64,000 nt of DNA from Zopfochytrium polystomum (taxonomy: Eukaryota; Chytridiomycota; Chytridiomycetes; Chytridiales; Chytridiaceae). Location: assembly GCA_025765615.1 (NCBI GenBank), contig JAIVFJ010000052.1, positions 62,001 to 126,000 on the forward strand, given 5' to 3'. The translations under genes and the position numbers were made by a program. Position 1 is the stretch's first letter. The number at the start of each line of letters is the position of its first letter. The notes beneath the pieces are model-generated. The model saw only the letters and a list, made by a program, of their open reading frames with translations. It had not been told where the DNA came from and ran no database searches. This document shows, piece after piece, positions 1 to 10,151 of this stretch.

Positions 1-407
1 CGTGGGGAACAAAAGAAGGAAGGGTAAACGGAGGGGTGTCAGACGGAGTGCGCGGGACGCGCCACGCGTTGATGATGATGATGCCAAGGGACGGGTGTTT
101 GCGGGTGTGGGGGTCGTTCGCGCGGGGGCCGTGGTGTTGCTGCTGCTGGGTCCGCAGTCGAGGGGGAAGAGGAGGCTTGGGCGATCTGCGATGCAACCGA
201 CGATCTTCCTCGTCGCCCCGTGGGCGATTGAGGAACAGCCTAATGAGAGATATCATCTCCGCGCCCGGGTGTAGCGGGGAAGGGTGCATCGGTTCGCGTT
301 TCGCGTAGGCGCTCGCTCAATTCGAATCGAATCCATCTCTCGTAGTCATAGTCCTCGTCTGGTCTGTCACCTCCTCCTCACCTGGGCTTCTGGGCAACTG
401 CTGACAT
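1..407 (-). CDS. Possible first exons of a gene leaving the left edge
   Basis: An ATG at 407 on the minus strand opens a short frame (MSAVAQKP) that meets a GTGAGG donor at 381-376. A candidate acceptor at 187-186 (CATCGCAG) lets the frame continue without a stop to base 1. The putative second exon is Pro- and Gln-rich and I recognise no family. It would be divergent from nothing and in the same direction as NAA10, whose stop lies 300 bases upstream. The evidence is only frame and splice signals, so this could equally be untranslated sequence. Confidence 0.3.
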
Positions 408-709
408 GGCGGCGGCGGTGTGTGTGACTTTCGGGTGGTCGCTCTGTGTCTGTTTTTTATTTTTTATTTCTTGCTTTCTTTCTTTGGGCTTCTTTGTTCT
501 CTCTCCGCGTCCGAACCTTTCGGCCTCCCTCCACACCGGGGCACTCGCCGACGATGACAACGACCAAGCCTCGTCGTCTCTACTCCTCCGCCTCCTCCTC
601 CTCCTCCTCCTCCTCCTCCTCCTCCTCCTTCTCCTCCCACGTATCCTCTCATCCTACCCCAACCATCCTCTCCCTCTCTCTCTCTCTCCCTCTCTCTTCT
701 TCTCATCTC

Positions 710-1080
710 TCAAAAGTTGAGAATCATCTTCTTGGCGTCCTCGCCGTCCGCGTAGTACTTCTTTTCGATTTCCTGCTCGCTATTTTTTTTTTTTTTAGTA
801 TAGTGCCAGTCGGGCAGTCCGGGTCAGTCAGTCGGTCGGTAGGAAGGTCGGTTGTTGGTTGGTCGGTCAACCAAACAATCAAACAAAAAAACAAAATAAG
901 AAATAACCGTGAAAAGAAGAAAAAAAAATGAAAAAGAAAAAAAAAAAAAAAAACAAAACCACACTCACGTAAACTTGAGCGTGTTCGAGTACAGCTGCAG
1001 CGCCGCGCGGTTGCTCTTGCGCACGTGCAGGGACACGTACTTTGCCTCAAAGCACTCGACCATGGCCTTTTCTGGAGTGT

Positions 1081-1126
<46 letters not shown>

Positions 1127-1788
1127 TGTGCGAATGTGTGTATGAGGGAGTGTGAGAGTGACTGAAAAGAAATAGGAGAAAAAAAAAGAAAGAAAAAAAA
1201 AGAAAAAAAAAGAGAGAGAAACAGTAAACTACGCACGCGCTTGCTGCATCAGCTTCTCGGCAACGCCCAGGCGGCGGTAGCTGCGCATGACCGAGAGGCT
1301 GGTGATGTGGCCGTGCGGCGCGTCGCCCGGCTCTTCCTCCCTGCAGCGAATGAATTGGCGCGGAGGCGTGAGAAACACGAAAGAAAAGAAGAAAAAAAAG
1401 AGAAAAAAAAAAGAGAAATAAAAGAAAAAACCTCGTTCTCTTCTCACATTTTCGCAAGGACGTAACCGACGATGCGCCCCTTGGGGTCCTCTGCAACGTA
1501 CGAGAGCTGCGGCCACGACGCAATGTGGTAAAAGTAGTACTTCATGACGTAGTTTTCGGGCAGGTTCGTGAGATTGCAGTTTTGCATGGACGGCAGGTCT
1601 TGCATCTGCACGCGTTGCGCGTTATTAGGGGGGGTTAGGTTGCGTGAGCGCGGGGGGGGTGAGGAGGAGGAGGAGGAGGAACGTTGTTTTGTGAGTGGTC
1701 GACGAACGAACGAGAAACAAGAGCAGATTACATCCCGACAACGACGGACGAGCGAACGACTAACGGCGAACGACGGACAAAACACACA

Positions 1789-1843
<55 letters not shown>

Positions 1844-1987
1844 TCACTCACTCACACACACTCACGCACTCACTCACGCACTCACTGAACACACACACAT
1901 CACACGCCAGCACACGCGCATCATGCACACGCACGCTCGCACACGCAACACACGCATACGCACCGTGGCTTGCCGGACGTTGATCAT
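710..1987 (-). CDS. NAA10: N-alpha-acetyltransferase 10, catalytic subunit of NatA
   Basis: This is the catalytic subunit of the ribosome-associated NatA complex, which acetylates N-termini exposed after Met removal; it works with the NAA15 scaffold. Five exons join in frame: 1987-1964, 1605-1448, 1340-1237, 1071-969 and 779-710, all GT-AG, giving 152 residues, close to the catalytic core of animal NAA10 (about 235 with its acidic tail). Recognisable stretches are [24 protein letters not shown] and [11 protein letters not shown], then HGHITSLSV and the acetyl-CoA loop RRLGVA (R-x-x-G-x-A), then [16 protein letters not shown] and [10 protein letters not shown]. The long acidic C-terminal tail of animal NAA10 is absent. 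The introns carry GT/CA microsatellites. I am sure of the family; exon edges are supported by phase agreement at all four junctions. Confidence 0.94.
1085..1124. repeat. (GT)n microsatellite in a NAA10 intron
   Basis: About 20 GT units lie in the intron between exons 3 and 4 of NAA10. A longer (CA)n plus CTCA array lies at about 1781-1880 in intron 1. Confidence 0.9.
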
Positions 1988-2960
1988 CTTGACTTTGTGA
2001 TGGTTTTTCTCGTGTGAGTGGAATGGAGTGGGTTACGAGTGCGAGATGGGGGCAGGGGGAGTGCCGAAGAAGGAGCGCGGAGCGAAGGAGTGTAGAGCGA
2101 GTCGAGTCGAAGTCGAAGTCGAAGTCGAAGTCGTCACAAAAACAAAAAGGGGTAATCAATCGATTGGATTGTTTCCGACGGGGCGGCGGGGGTATGCGTC
2201 GCGCGCGCGTGCGTGTGGGCGTGTGGGTCGGCGGCTTGGGCGGTGTCGGATCGCAACTGACTAACTGGCTTGCCGGCGAGTGGGTGGGCGATCGTTGTTG
2301 GTGGGGGATTGCGCTGAGGCTGACAAGGACGAATTCGATAACCCACCAATACGAGAAATATTCGTGTCAACGGACAATTGTGTCTTGTGGGTGGAGGGGG
2401 AATTACAGCATGAGCACGTCCAACTATCAGACTCACTCATTCGTAATTACTCTCGTGTCAGGGCATGTGCGAATCTGGAATAGCTCAACTTATCCCACCT
2501 CAGTTCTACTCCGCAAACCTCAAGTTGTCAGTGTTCAATCCATCGTTGCGTAGCAATGACGGTGTGTTCACAGTCAATGCAAGCAAAACAGACAGTCAAA
2601 GGTTGTCCACGAACCATTCACACTACAGGAGTTAACCGCTTGATTCAGTATCAAGCCTGCAATGGCTGGATTGGAGAGGCCTACACAGGGTTCTGTTATA
2701 AGAAGGGAAGAAACTTGGGGTAATACAAATCTAAATTTAGAGATGGCATTTATTGAAGGTGGTTGGGGTTACATTTTGTAAAGATAGTTGAGATTAATGA
2801 TGCTGCTTCTCCCAGGGCAGCCATTTATAGGGAGAGTGGCATTAGGATAAAGAGAAAAAGGAAAAAAAAAAAAGAAAGGAAGAAAAATGTTTACAGGCTA
2901 GCCCGAAAACCATCCGTTCCTTCTCTTTTTCTTCCTCTTCTTCTTGCATCGCCATCGTCG

Positions 2961-3002
<42 letters not shown>

Positions 3003-3265
3003 CTCTATTATAACTTTCATAGTATATAAATCGTTTGATGATACGATATTTGTGTTGTTGCAAGTTTATATTTACCACAAAACGCGAACTAATCATATCC
3101 CCACCATCCATCCCCGTCCCCCCAGATTGTTCCCACTCCACAAAATAAAAAATTGTAGTAGCAAGTACTAGTAGTAGTAGTATCCAGCAACTGCTCACAA
3201 CGTGTGTTTACTGCTGCTGCTGGCCAAACTCGCACCCAACCAAGCGGCATAATCGACCCCCTGCT
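1988..3265. other. Intergenic region with trinucleotide repeat
   Basis: No convincing gene. It holds a run of GTCGAA-type hexamers near 2100-2132 and a (CAT)n array at about 2962-3001. It separates the 5' end of NAA10 from the 3' end of the membrane-protein gene. Confidence 0.6.
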
Positions 3266-6256
3266 TCACCCCCCACTCCAGCTCGCGCCTGCCACGCTGC
3301 ACGAAAGGTCGCTCAGCAGCCCGCGAAAGTTGGCCACCACCGCGCACCCGTTGCACACCGCAATCATCCCGCCGCCCACCATCACCCACAGCGGCACGTA
3401 CAGGCTGCCGCTGCTATTGCCGCCATTGTCGCCTCCGCGGTTCATGTCGTCATAGCCGTCATTCTCCCCGTCGTCGTCGCTCCTTGCCTCCGCCTTGGAC
3501 GCGTCGTCCGCACTCACCCTCCCCTCCTCCTCCTCCGCCGCCGCACCACCACCCCCGTACCAACCCAGCGTCCGCCAACCCCGCCGTTGCCGCCGCCGCC
3601 CGTGCTCGCGCCCGCTCCACCACCACCAACGCCTCCACCGCCTCCACCCTCCAAAACACTCCCACTCCCACCCGCTCACGTCCGCCTCCGCCTCCGCCTC
3701 CTCCTCGTCCTCGTCTTCCTCATCGTCCTCTCCGCCCCCCTCGTCCTCCCCTTCTTCACCCTCCGGCCTCACCCTCTGCCGTAGCCGCCCTCGACGGCCC
3801 TCCACCGCCGCGCCAACCCGCCACCACCACCCCCATCTCCTCCTCCTCCGCCTCCGAATCCACAGCTGATGCGCGACATACGCGCCCTCCACCACCGCCG
3901 CCGCCAACGCAAACCACGCGCCCCTCCACACCGGATGCGGCGGCCCACCCGCACCACCCCCGCCACCCGCACCCCCGGCGGTCGTCGTCCCCGGCGGCGG
4001 CTGCACAGTCGTGGTCCCCGGCAGCACGACAACGACCGGCGGGCCGAACCGCTCCGCGCAGTCCGGCGCGAACCGCAGCGTGGGCGAGCCGGGGAGGAAG
4101 AACAGCCAGGCGGCAAGCACGCCGGTCCAGATGCCGCACTGGGTCGCGACGAGCTCGTGGAAGACGACGTGGAGGTTGCGGCGGCGGCGGAGCGCGGCGC
4201 GGAGAGGAGGCCAGAGGTGGTGGTGGGTGTGGGCGTGGTGGGCGGCGGCGGCGGCGGCGTGGGGGTTGGTGGTGGTGGTGGTCGTGTGGTTCTGGGGGTG
4301 AGTGTGCTGAGGCGTCGTGGCCGAAGCCGTCGCGGCGGTGGCGGCCGCCGCGCGCATAGCTCGCCGGTGGCGGAGGTGGGTCTGCGCCATGACGACGGCC
4401 ATCGACAACGCGTCGCGCACGGGCCGCACGGCGAGCGTCAGCACGACAAAGATTGCGAACGCGAGGTCCTCGGGCGCCGAGAGCAGCACGATCGTCGGGA
4501 TGACCTGGAAGCCTGTGTGCGTGCGTGCGTGCGTCGTCGAGTGTGCGTGAGCGTGCGGGTGACGCCAAAGGGGAGGGGGGGGGAGGGGAAAACATCACTC
4601 AACTGCCGCCGATCCCAATCAGCAGCGTCATTGCGCGAAAGTACGCCTCGCGAAAGTCGCCGTCGCCGCCGCCGCCTCCCGCACTGCCGCCCACGCTGGT
4701 CCTGCTGCCGCCGCCGCCGCCGCCCGCGTCCCCCCCCGCCCCCGCCGTCGTCGCCCACGCGCCCGACGTCGTGACGGCGGTACTGGTGGTGGTGGCGGTG
4801 GTGGTGCGGCGGACCCTGCATGCCGGCGAGCACCGCGGCCGTGACGCTCGCGACCGTGTTGCGCGACGACGACGCCGACGACGACGAAGTGGAGGGCTCG
4901 GACGCCGCCGCGGCCGGGCCCCCGAGCGCCACCGGCTTTGACGCGCGCGGCGGCGGCGGCCCCCCGCCGTCGTCGTCGATGCCAGCCCACCCCCCGTCCG
5001 GTGGCCTCGGCAGATCCCCCTCCGTCGCGTCCACCTCACCACCACCACCACCACCACCACCACCATCCCCATCCGTGCCCTCCACCCTCCCCCTCCCCCT
5101 CCCCCTCCTCCCCTCCACCTTCCCCCTCCTCGGCGTAAACGCCTTTGCCGACACCGCAATCACGGCACCCCTCAGCACCTCTGACACGACGACCAGGAGC
5201 GCGGTCAGGGCGTACCGGCCCGCGGCGGTGGCGCCGGCGCCGGCGGCGGTCGCGGCGTAGGTGCGGTAGTCGCAGAGCTGGGCGAGCGCGACGCAGAACC
5301 AGAATATGGCGGACTCGATGACGAGCTGGACGGTCGCGGTGACGAGGCATTTGAGGAGGCGGACGGCGAGGGGGGTGGTGGTGGGGTAGACGGCGAAGGA
5401 GAGGGAGGCGAGGCCTTTGTGTGTTTGTGTGTGAGTGTGGGTGTGTGTGGGTGTGTGGGGGGGTAGACGTGGAAGTACGTTGGTCAGACTGTGGGTTTGT
5501 CGTGGTTGATTTTCCACCGCGACGGACATCGACTTTCGATCGCGCATGCACTACGCTACACCCCACACGATGTATCACACTACATACACACACGCGTGCG
5601 CGCAAAACCCAAGTTCCCCGACCGAACCGGTGCGGGCAGAAACGCATCCCTCCCATCCCTCCCCCCAATCCCGATCCCCCGCCGTCCCACATTCAAAACT
5701 CACCCGGCATCCGCACGACCAAAAACAGTCCCAACACGGTCGCGCGGTTCCTCGCCAGCGCTCCGACGGCGACGACGCCGGCGGCGCCCGAGACGACGAG
5801 GAAGACGATGGCCAGCCAGATCCTGCGCTTGTGGCGGGCGTCGATGGAGGTGGAGCCGTGCGGGAAGCCGAGGAAGGCGCTCGCGAGGGTTTCGGCGAGG
5901 GAGAAGGCGAGGGCGTAGAAGGAGGCGGCGTCGGGCGGGTGGAGAGTGGTGGAGGGAGTGGGGGTGGGGGTCGACGGCGAGGGGGAGGAGGAGGAGGAGG
6001 AGGCGGAAGAGGTGGCGGAAATGGGTAGGACGACCAGCTCGACGGCGGTGAGGGCGGTCAGGACGGCGATGGTGGTGGCGACGTAAAGGGCGATGCTGAA
6101 GAGGAAGCGGAGGGCGATGGAGAGCGCGGTGGCGAGTTGGCGGAAGTGGCCGCGGCGGAGGCGGCGGCCGGGATGGCCGTGTGGGGATTGGGACGCGGGG
6201 AGCCGAGCTGGCGCCGTTGCCGTTGCCGCCGCCTTTGTCGTCTGGCGGTCTGCCAT
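3266..6256 (-). CDS. Multi-pass membrane protein, unknown family
   Basis: Exons 6256-5704, 5414-4784, 4704-4604 and 4512-3266 join in phase to a protein of about 843 residues. The start is the ATG of MADRQTTK. Hydrophobic segments alternate with low-complexity loops. Exon 1 has ALRFLFSIALYVATTIAVL, ASFYALAFSLAETLASAFL and IWLAIVFLVVSGAAGVVAV. Exon 2 has two more, including YALTALLVVVSEVLRGAVIA. A segment spanning the last junction reads LLIGIGG then VIPTIVLLSAPED. Exon 4 has LAFAIFVVLTLAV, GIWTGVLAAWLFFLPG and a final LYVPLWVMVGGGMIAVC, so about nine or ten membrane spans. Loops are rich in His, Ser, Gly, Glu and Arg. The 79-base intron at 4783-4705 is inferred only because the downstream frame differs from the upstream one; an 82-base version fits equally. 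I do not recognise the family; transporter or channel would be guesses. Confidence 0.6.
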
Positions 6257-6357
6257 GTGTGTGTGCTTCTGGCCACTGGCTAGGCTGGGGTTTCGCCACA
6301 AACGCGAAAATTGTCGACTCTCTCTCCTTGTTTAAGGCACTGGGTCCTGTCTCTCTC

Positions 6358-6388
<31 letters not shown>

Positions 6389-6771
6389 ATCTCTATCTCT
6401 CTCTCTCTTTCTCTCTCTATCTCTCTGTCTCACACACACCCACCCACTCACTCACACTCACTCACACACACTCTCTCCGTCTCTCTCCCCCGATCCAATT
6501 GTCGCTGGGAAGCTGCTCGCCGCGCGACAAGCTTTGTCGCCAAGGGCTATCATTTCGCGCCATCCCTCCTTCAATACTTACTACAGTTGCCAAACAAGTA
6601 ACTGACTTGGATGAACTGCCCTAGATCTGCGCAATACAGTGTTCACACACACAGCGTGCAGCGTGTAGCCCTCCAGGCGAGAAAGAGCCTGCCAAAAGAG
6701 AAACAAACGGGCGAGGGGGATGGAAGTGTGGACACAGGCGCGCGCCTGATTGATTCAATTGACCCGGTGCT

Positions 6772-6807
<36 letters not shown>

Positions 6808-6971
6808 AAGTCGCTCACTCCCTTACTCACTGCGAGCCGCGTGTGCTCGACAGCAACTTGTCGGGCCGCCTCCAACTGCTTGGTTGGTCGGGCTGGGAAA
6901 AGGGACCTCGAACGAGTGGAAGAGGATGTGTATCCAGCCCACAGCAAAGTGCCGTTCGTTTGGAAATCTTG
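6257..6971. repeat. Microsatellite-rich intergenic DNA
   Basis: CT-rich and CA-rich simple repeats occupy about 6348-6490 and a pure A run about 6773-6804. No gene is visible. LINE similarity begins near 6972. Confidence 0.75.
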
Positions 6972-7727
6972 AGGGTTCAATGGCTGGGGATTCTGGCCTG
7001 TGAATGCGTACAGGGTGTACATGTGCTTCCTGCGGCCCATGCTGGAGTATGGGTTTGCGTTGAGGCCAAATTCAGAGGCCTTCTTGGCCCCGGCCCAGAA
7101 GGTCCAGGACATGTGTTTGCGCCAGGCTCTGTCTTTTGGGAAAACATCCAGCACTGTGGCCATGCATCTGATCTTTGGAGTGGTGCCAATGGTTGCACGC
7201 AACAAGATGTTGAACGCAAGATATTTCTACAGACTGCACCACATTCAGGACCAGAGAAACACCACGGCACACATGTACAGGCACATGGCGGAGCAGGGGC
7301 GGCGGGCTCCTGCAGGATCCCTCACCAGGCTCACTCTGTTCACACCCGATGTGGATCTATATTTTGGGTCAGTGCCACGGAAGGCCTTGGCACAGATTCC
7401 GTTTGTCAGACACAGGACTTATCCATATGACCTTGAAGTTACCAGATCTGAGCCCAAGAACATTGATGCTGTCGCTATGCAGAAGATGCACACTGTGTCA
7501 CTTGAGAAGTATAAGGAAAAGGCCAACTTGACTGGAGTGGCGGCACCCCTGGTGGTCCCCCCTCACCGGGGGCCCTGCCAGGTGGTTCGTTCTGGTGCAA
7601 TGTTTAACAGGAGGTGGTTGAGATGCCTTGTGGCTTGGATGGGTGGCTGTGTGGCCTATCACCAGAAGTGCAAGAAGTGTGATGCTGAGCTGGACAGGAA
7701 CCATGCCTTGGAGTGTTACAATTACTT
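6972..7727 (+). pseudogene. LINE copy D, 5' part: C-terminal portion of ORF2
   Basis: The translation from about 6972 matches the stretch of the intact LINE ORF2 that follows its reverse transcriptase, coded at 17240-17990. Shared pieces are YRVYMCFLRPM, EYGFALRP, CLRQALS, HLIFGVVP / HLMFGVVP, NKMLNARYF and LHHIQD. It ends at the first Cys-His part of the terminal zinc knuckle (HALEC), where an A run and AT-rich DNA take over. The reverse transcriptase and endonuclease are missing. The rest of this copy lies inverted at 9700-9990. It is diverged from the intact copy at both DNA and protein level, so it is an older insertion. Confidence 0.85.
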
Positions 7728-7747
7728 CAAAAAAAAAAAGAGTGTAT

Positions 7748-7820
7748 GTCGATGTTTTATATCATAATAAAAATAAAAAATCTTGTCGGAAAAATATGGT
7801 CTTGTCGGAAAAAAAAAGGC
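7748..7820 (+). repeat. Inverted repeat, left arm
   Basis: This stretch (ATATCATAATA, then CTTGTCGGAAAA twice) reappears in reverse complement at about 9996-10075 with high similarity. The two arms bracket the LRR gene and the inverted LINE end. They are likely substrates for the inversion proposed for this region. Confidence 0.75.
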
Positions 7821-8656
7821 AATCTGATGGATATTACAGAAAAATGGGATGGGGGGGAGGTGAAAAAAAAAAGAATGGGAAAAATTTTCCGACGTGATAC
7901 AAAAATCCGACAGTTACAAAGGAATAAAAAGTGTGATACAAAATGTGATAACATTTACCAAAAAAAAACATGAGAAAGAAAAAGAGTGTCTGAATAAAAA
8001 AATAATATATGAAAAATATTCAAAAAAATTTCATATAATATGTTTGCAGAATAAAAATAGAATGTGTGGACGTCTGTTCAACGGGTTCCACTCGAAACAC
8101 TAACTAAAAAGGGTTTTTGGAGGAAGTTATTTTTCTGTGAAACTTTAATAAAGGTAAAGGTGTGGATTATAGAAGGATATTTATAAAATTAAGGACTAAA
8201 ACTTTCTTTAGTGAGGATTTATAGAGGCGTCACTTTTTTGGCAATCAGCGTCACTTTTTTGACAATCGGCGTCACTTTTTTGGCAATCGGCGTCACTTGA
8301 AGAAATATATGGTCATAAAAATCAAAATAAAAAATAGAAAAATGAAACCATAAAAAAAATATAATTTATAATTAGATTCTAAAATATTTTTTGAATTTAT
8401 TTTAGTAATAATTTTTATAGGAGAGAATCTTTTTTCTTTATATTTTTCACTACTACACAAATATGACATGATTTATGGTCTCAAGTACATAGAATATAAT
8501 AAAATTATTCCTTTATCGACGTGAAAGGCGTCACTTTTTTAAGGAAAGGCGTCACTTTTTTAACAAAAGGCGTCACTTTTTTGGCAATCGGCGTCACTTT
8601 TTTAAGAAAAGCGTCACTATTTTAACAAAAGGCGTCACTAGTAAAAAAAAATAATT
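7821..8656. other. AT-rich viral-like spacer
   Basis: No confident gene. A 69-codon plus-strand frame at 7894-8103, rich in Lys, could be a small viral ORF but has no recognisable motif. The two GGCGTCAC arrays lie in its second half. Confidence 0.5.
8227..8642. repeat. Two arrays of a GGCGTCACTTTTTT minisatellite
   Basis: About four units lie at 8227-8300 and about six at 8522-8642. The core is GGCGTCACTTTTTT followed by variable tails such as GGCAATC or AACAAAA, with a spacing of about 20 to 24 bases. About 220 bases of unrelated AT-rich DNA separate the arrays. The repeat lies just beyond the 3' end of the LRR gene. Confidence 0.9.
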
Positions 8657-9742
8657 TCATATGTATTGTGGTCTATAGAAACTTGAACCTTTAACTTTAA
8701 AATCATTTAAATCTGTCAATGAAGGGGATTTTTCCATCTCAATGAATTTAAGATATTCCAATTTAGGACACGATTTCAACTTTTGTAATCGATTTCCTAA
8801 ACAAATCAAACAGGTAAGTTCAGGATATACTGGAAGGGTCTCTATGTTGTTATTTTGGCAATATAGTTCGAGTAATTTAGGAAACTCGGGTAATTCACAT
8901 AGCTGATTATCAGCACATTTAAGTTGCTCCAAAAGTGGATAAGATGGAATGTAAACTAAACTATTTCTTCTGCAGTCTAATTCTCGCAATTTAGGGAATT
9001 CTGGCAAAGATATCAGTTTATTATCTGTGCAAATTAATTCATCCAATTGTGGGTATGATGGTAAATATGTCAATTGATTATTTGAACAAACAAGAAGAGT
9101 AAGATTAATGAACATGGGTAAAGTTTTGACTCTACAGTTTGTACAGTCAAGTGACTCAAGTGTCTGAAAATCATAAATTTCTTCCAAAACCGTATCAGTG
9201 CATGTCAAAGTTTTAAGATTCTTAAATTTAGGTAGTTTTGTTATACTGGTGTGTGAACAGTCCAACGTTTCCAGATTTGGATACTCCTTTATTTCTTTTA
9301 TATCTACATTATTTTTAATTATCAATTCTACTAAATCTGGATACCACTCTATTTTACTCAGCTTATTATCACTACAGATCAGCGTTTTTAGTTTGGGATA
9401 TTTTGGAATTGTTTTCAATTCGTTTTCGCTGCATATTAATTCCGTAAGTTCAGGTAGATCCTCAGGATTTGGCAGTTTTGTTTGTGTATTATTAGAACAT
9501 GCAAATCTTTCCAACATAGGTAAGTTTTCAAAGACAATTTCTTCATAATTGTATCCACAACTTAATTCTATCAATTTTGGGAAGTTTCTGATTGTTTTTA
9601 TATTATTTGCATTACAAGAAAGTGTCTTCAGATTTGGTAGGCTGGGCAGTTCCTTAATTTGATTGTCATCGCACTCTAATACACTCAAGAGAGGACTAGC
9701 ACAAATAATCTGCCTCCTGTTCTGCTGTGGTCTCCGAAGCAT
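8657..9742 (-). CDS. Leucine-rich repeat protein, 5' end replaced by LINE sequence
   Basis: The protein is built almost entirely of about fourteen repeats of 20 to 23 residues with the pattern L-x-x-L-x-C-x-x-N-x-I/L-x-x-L-P-x-x-P-x-L. Such Cys-Asn LRRs are common in giant viruses and some bacteria and serve as protein-binding solenoids. There is no signal peptide, membrane segment or other domain. The first 15 or so residues (MLRRPQQNRRQ) come from LINE sequence read in another frame, and repeats begin right after the junction near 9710, so the native start is lost. Whether the chimeric ORF is expressed is unknown. It lies between the inverted repeats and reads in the same direction as the D5 fragment. 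Confidence 0.75.
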   Translation of the reverse strand: MLRRPQQNRRQIICASPLLSVLECDDNQIKELPSLPNLKTLSCNANNIKTIRNFPKLIELSCGYNYEEIVFENLPMLERFACSNNTQTKLPNPEDLPELTELICSENELKTIPKYPKLKTLICSDNKLSKIEWYPDLVELIIKNNVDIKEIKEYPNLETLDCSHTSITKLPKFKNLKTLTCTDTVLEEIYDFQTLESLDCTNCRVKTLPMFINLTLLVCSNNQLTYLPSYPQLDELICTDNKLISLPEFPKLRELDCRRNSLVYIPSYPLLEQLKCADNQLCELPEFPKLLELYCQNNNIETLPVYPELTCLICLGNRLQKLKSCPKLEYLKFIEMEKSPSLTDLNDFKVKGSSFYRPQYI

Positions 9743-9992
9743 CCACAAAGTCCCTCATTCCAGCGCATTCCACTCGAATCTTTGCAATCAGTCTAGCAAG
9801 CTTCATCCCCAGCTTCTTTGAAGCAACCCTCGTCACCTGAGGGATCTTATCCGCATCAATGGCTGTGTAGGGCGCCCAGAAAGTCAGAGTCTGCAGCAGC
9901 AGATCCAGCACTGTGATGTTCCTCCTCGCCTGCTCCAGGCTGGGGACGCACTCAGGGTGGTCCGCCTCCAGGAGGCGGCACACACCTGAACC
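9700..9992 (-). pseudogene. LINE copy D, 3' part, inverted: C-terminal end of ORF2
   Basis: Read on the minus strand this matches the last 95 or so residues of the intact LINE ORF2. Shared pieces are FWAPY, KIPQVTRVASKKLGMKLAR / KISKETRIASKKMGMKLAR, and DASETTA. It begins with a Ser-Gly-Val exactly where the plus-strand half at 7727 breaks off after the Cys of the zinc knuckle. The two halves are therefore one former copy, now separated by about 2 kb and in opposite orientation. The 3' end runs straight into the LRR frame. Confidence 0.85.
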
Positions 9993-9995
9993 AAA

Positions 9996-10075
9996 AATTA
10001 TTTTTTTCCGACAAGACGATACTTTTTTCCGACAAGATTTATTTTAATATTATGATATAAAATATGTGAACACCT
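9996..10075 (-). repeat. Inverted repeat, right arm
   Basis: This is the reverse-complement partner of 7748-7820. It carries TTTTTTCCGACAAGA twice and ATATTATGATATAAAATAT. A further TTTTTCCGACAAA lies at about 10110, just beyond the D5 stop. Confidence 0.75.
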
Positions 10076-10151
10076 CCTTAATTTTTGAATTTAATATAAC
10101 TAAAAAAACTTTTTCCGACAAAAAAAAAAAATGCTGTACAATAAGATCTTT

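Noticed and set aside
3484..4774. Long plus-strand Pro/Arg-rich ORFs
   Set aside because: Antisense to the membrane-protein exon; Pro-rich translation arises from GGN-rich opposite-strand codons.
6773..6804. Poly(A) tail of an upstream retroelement
   Set aside because: No element body ends there; the A run is followed by unrelated DNA and by the LINE start 170 bases later.
8227..8642. A CRISPR-like array
   Set aside because: The units are about 20 to 24 bases in all with no spacers of constant length, and the genome is eukaryotic.
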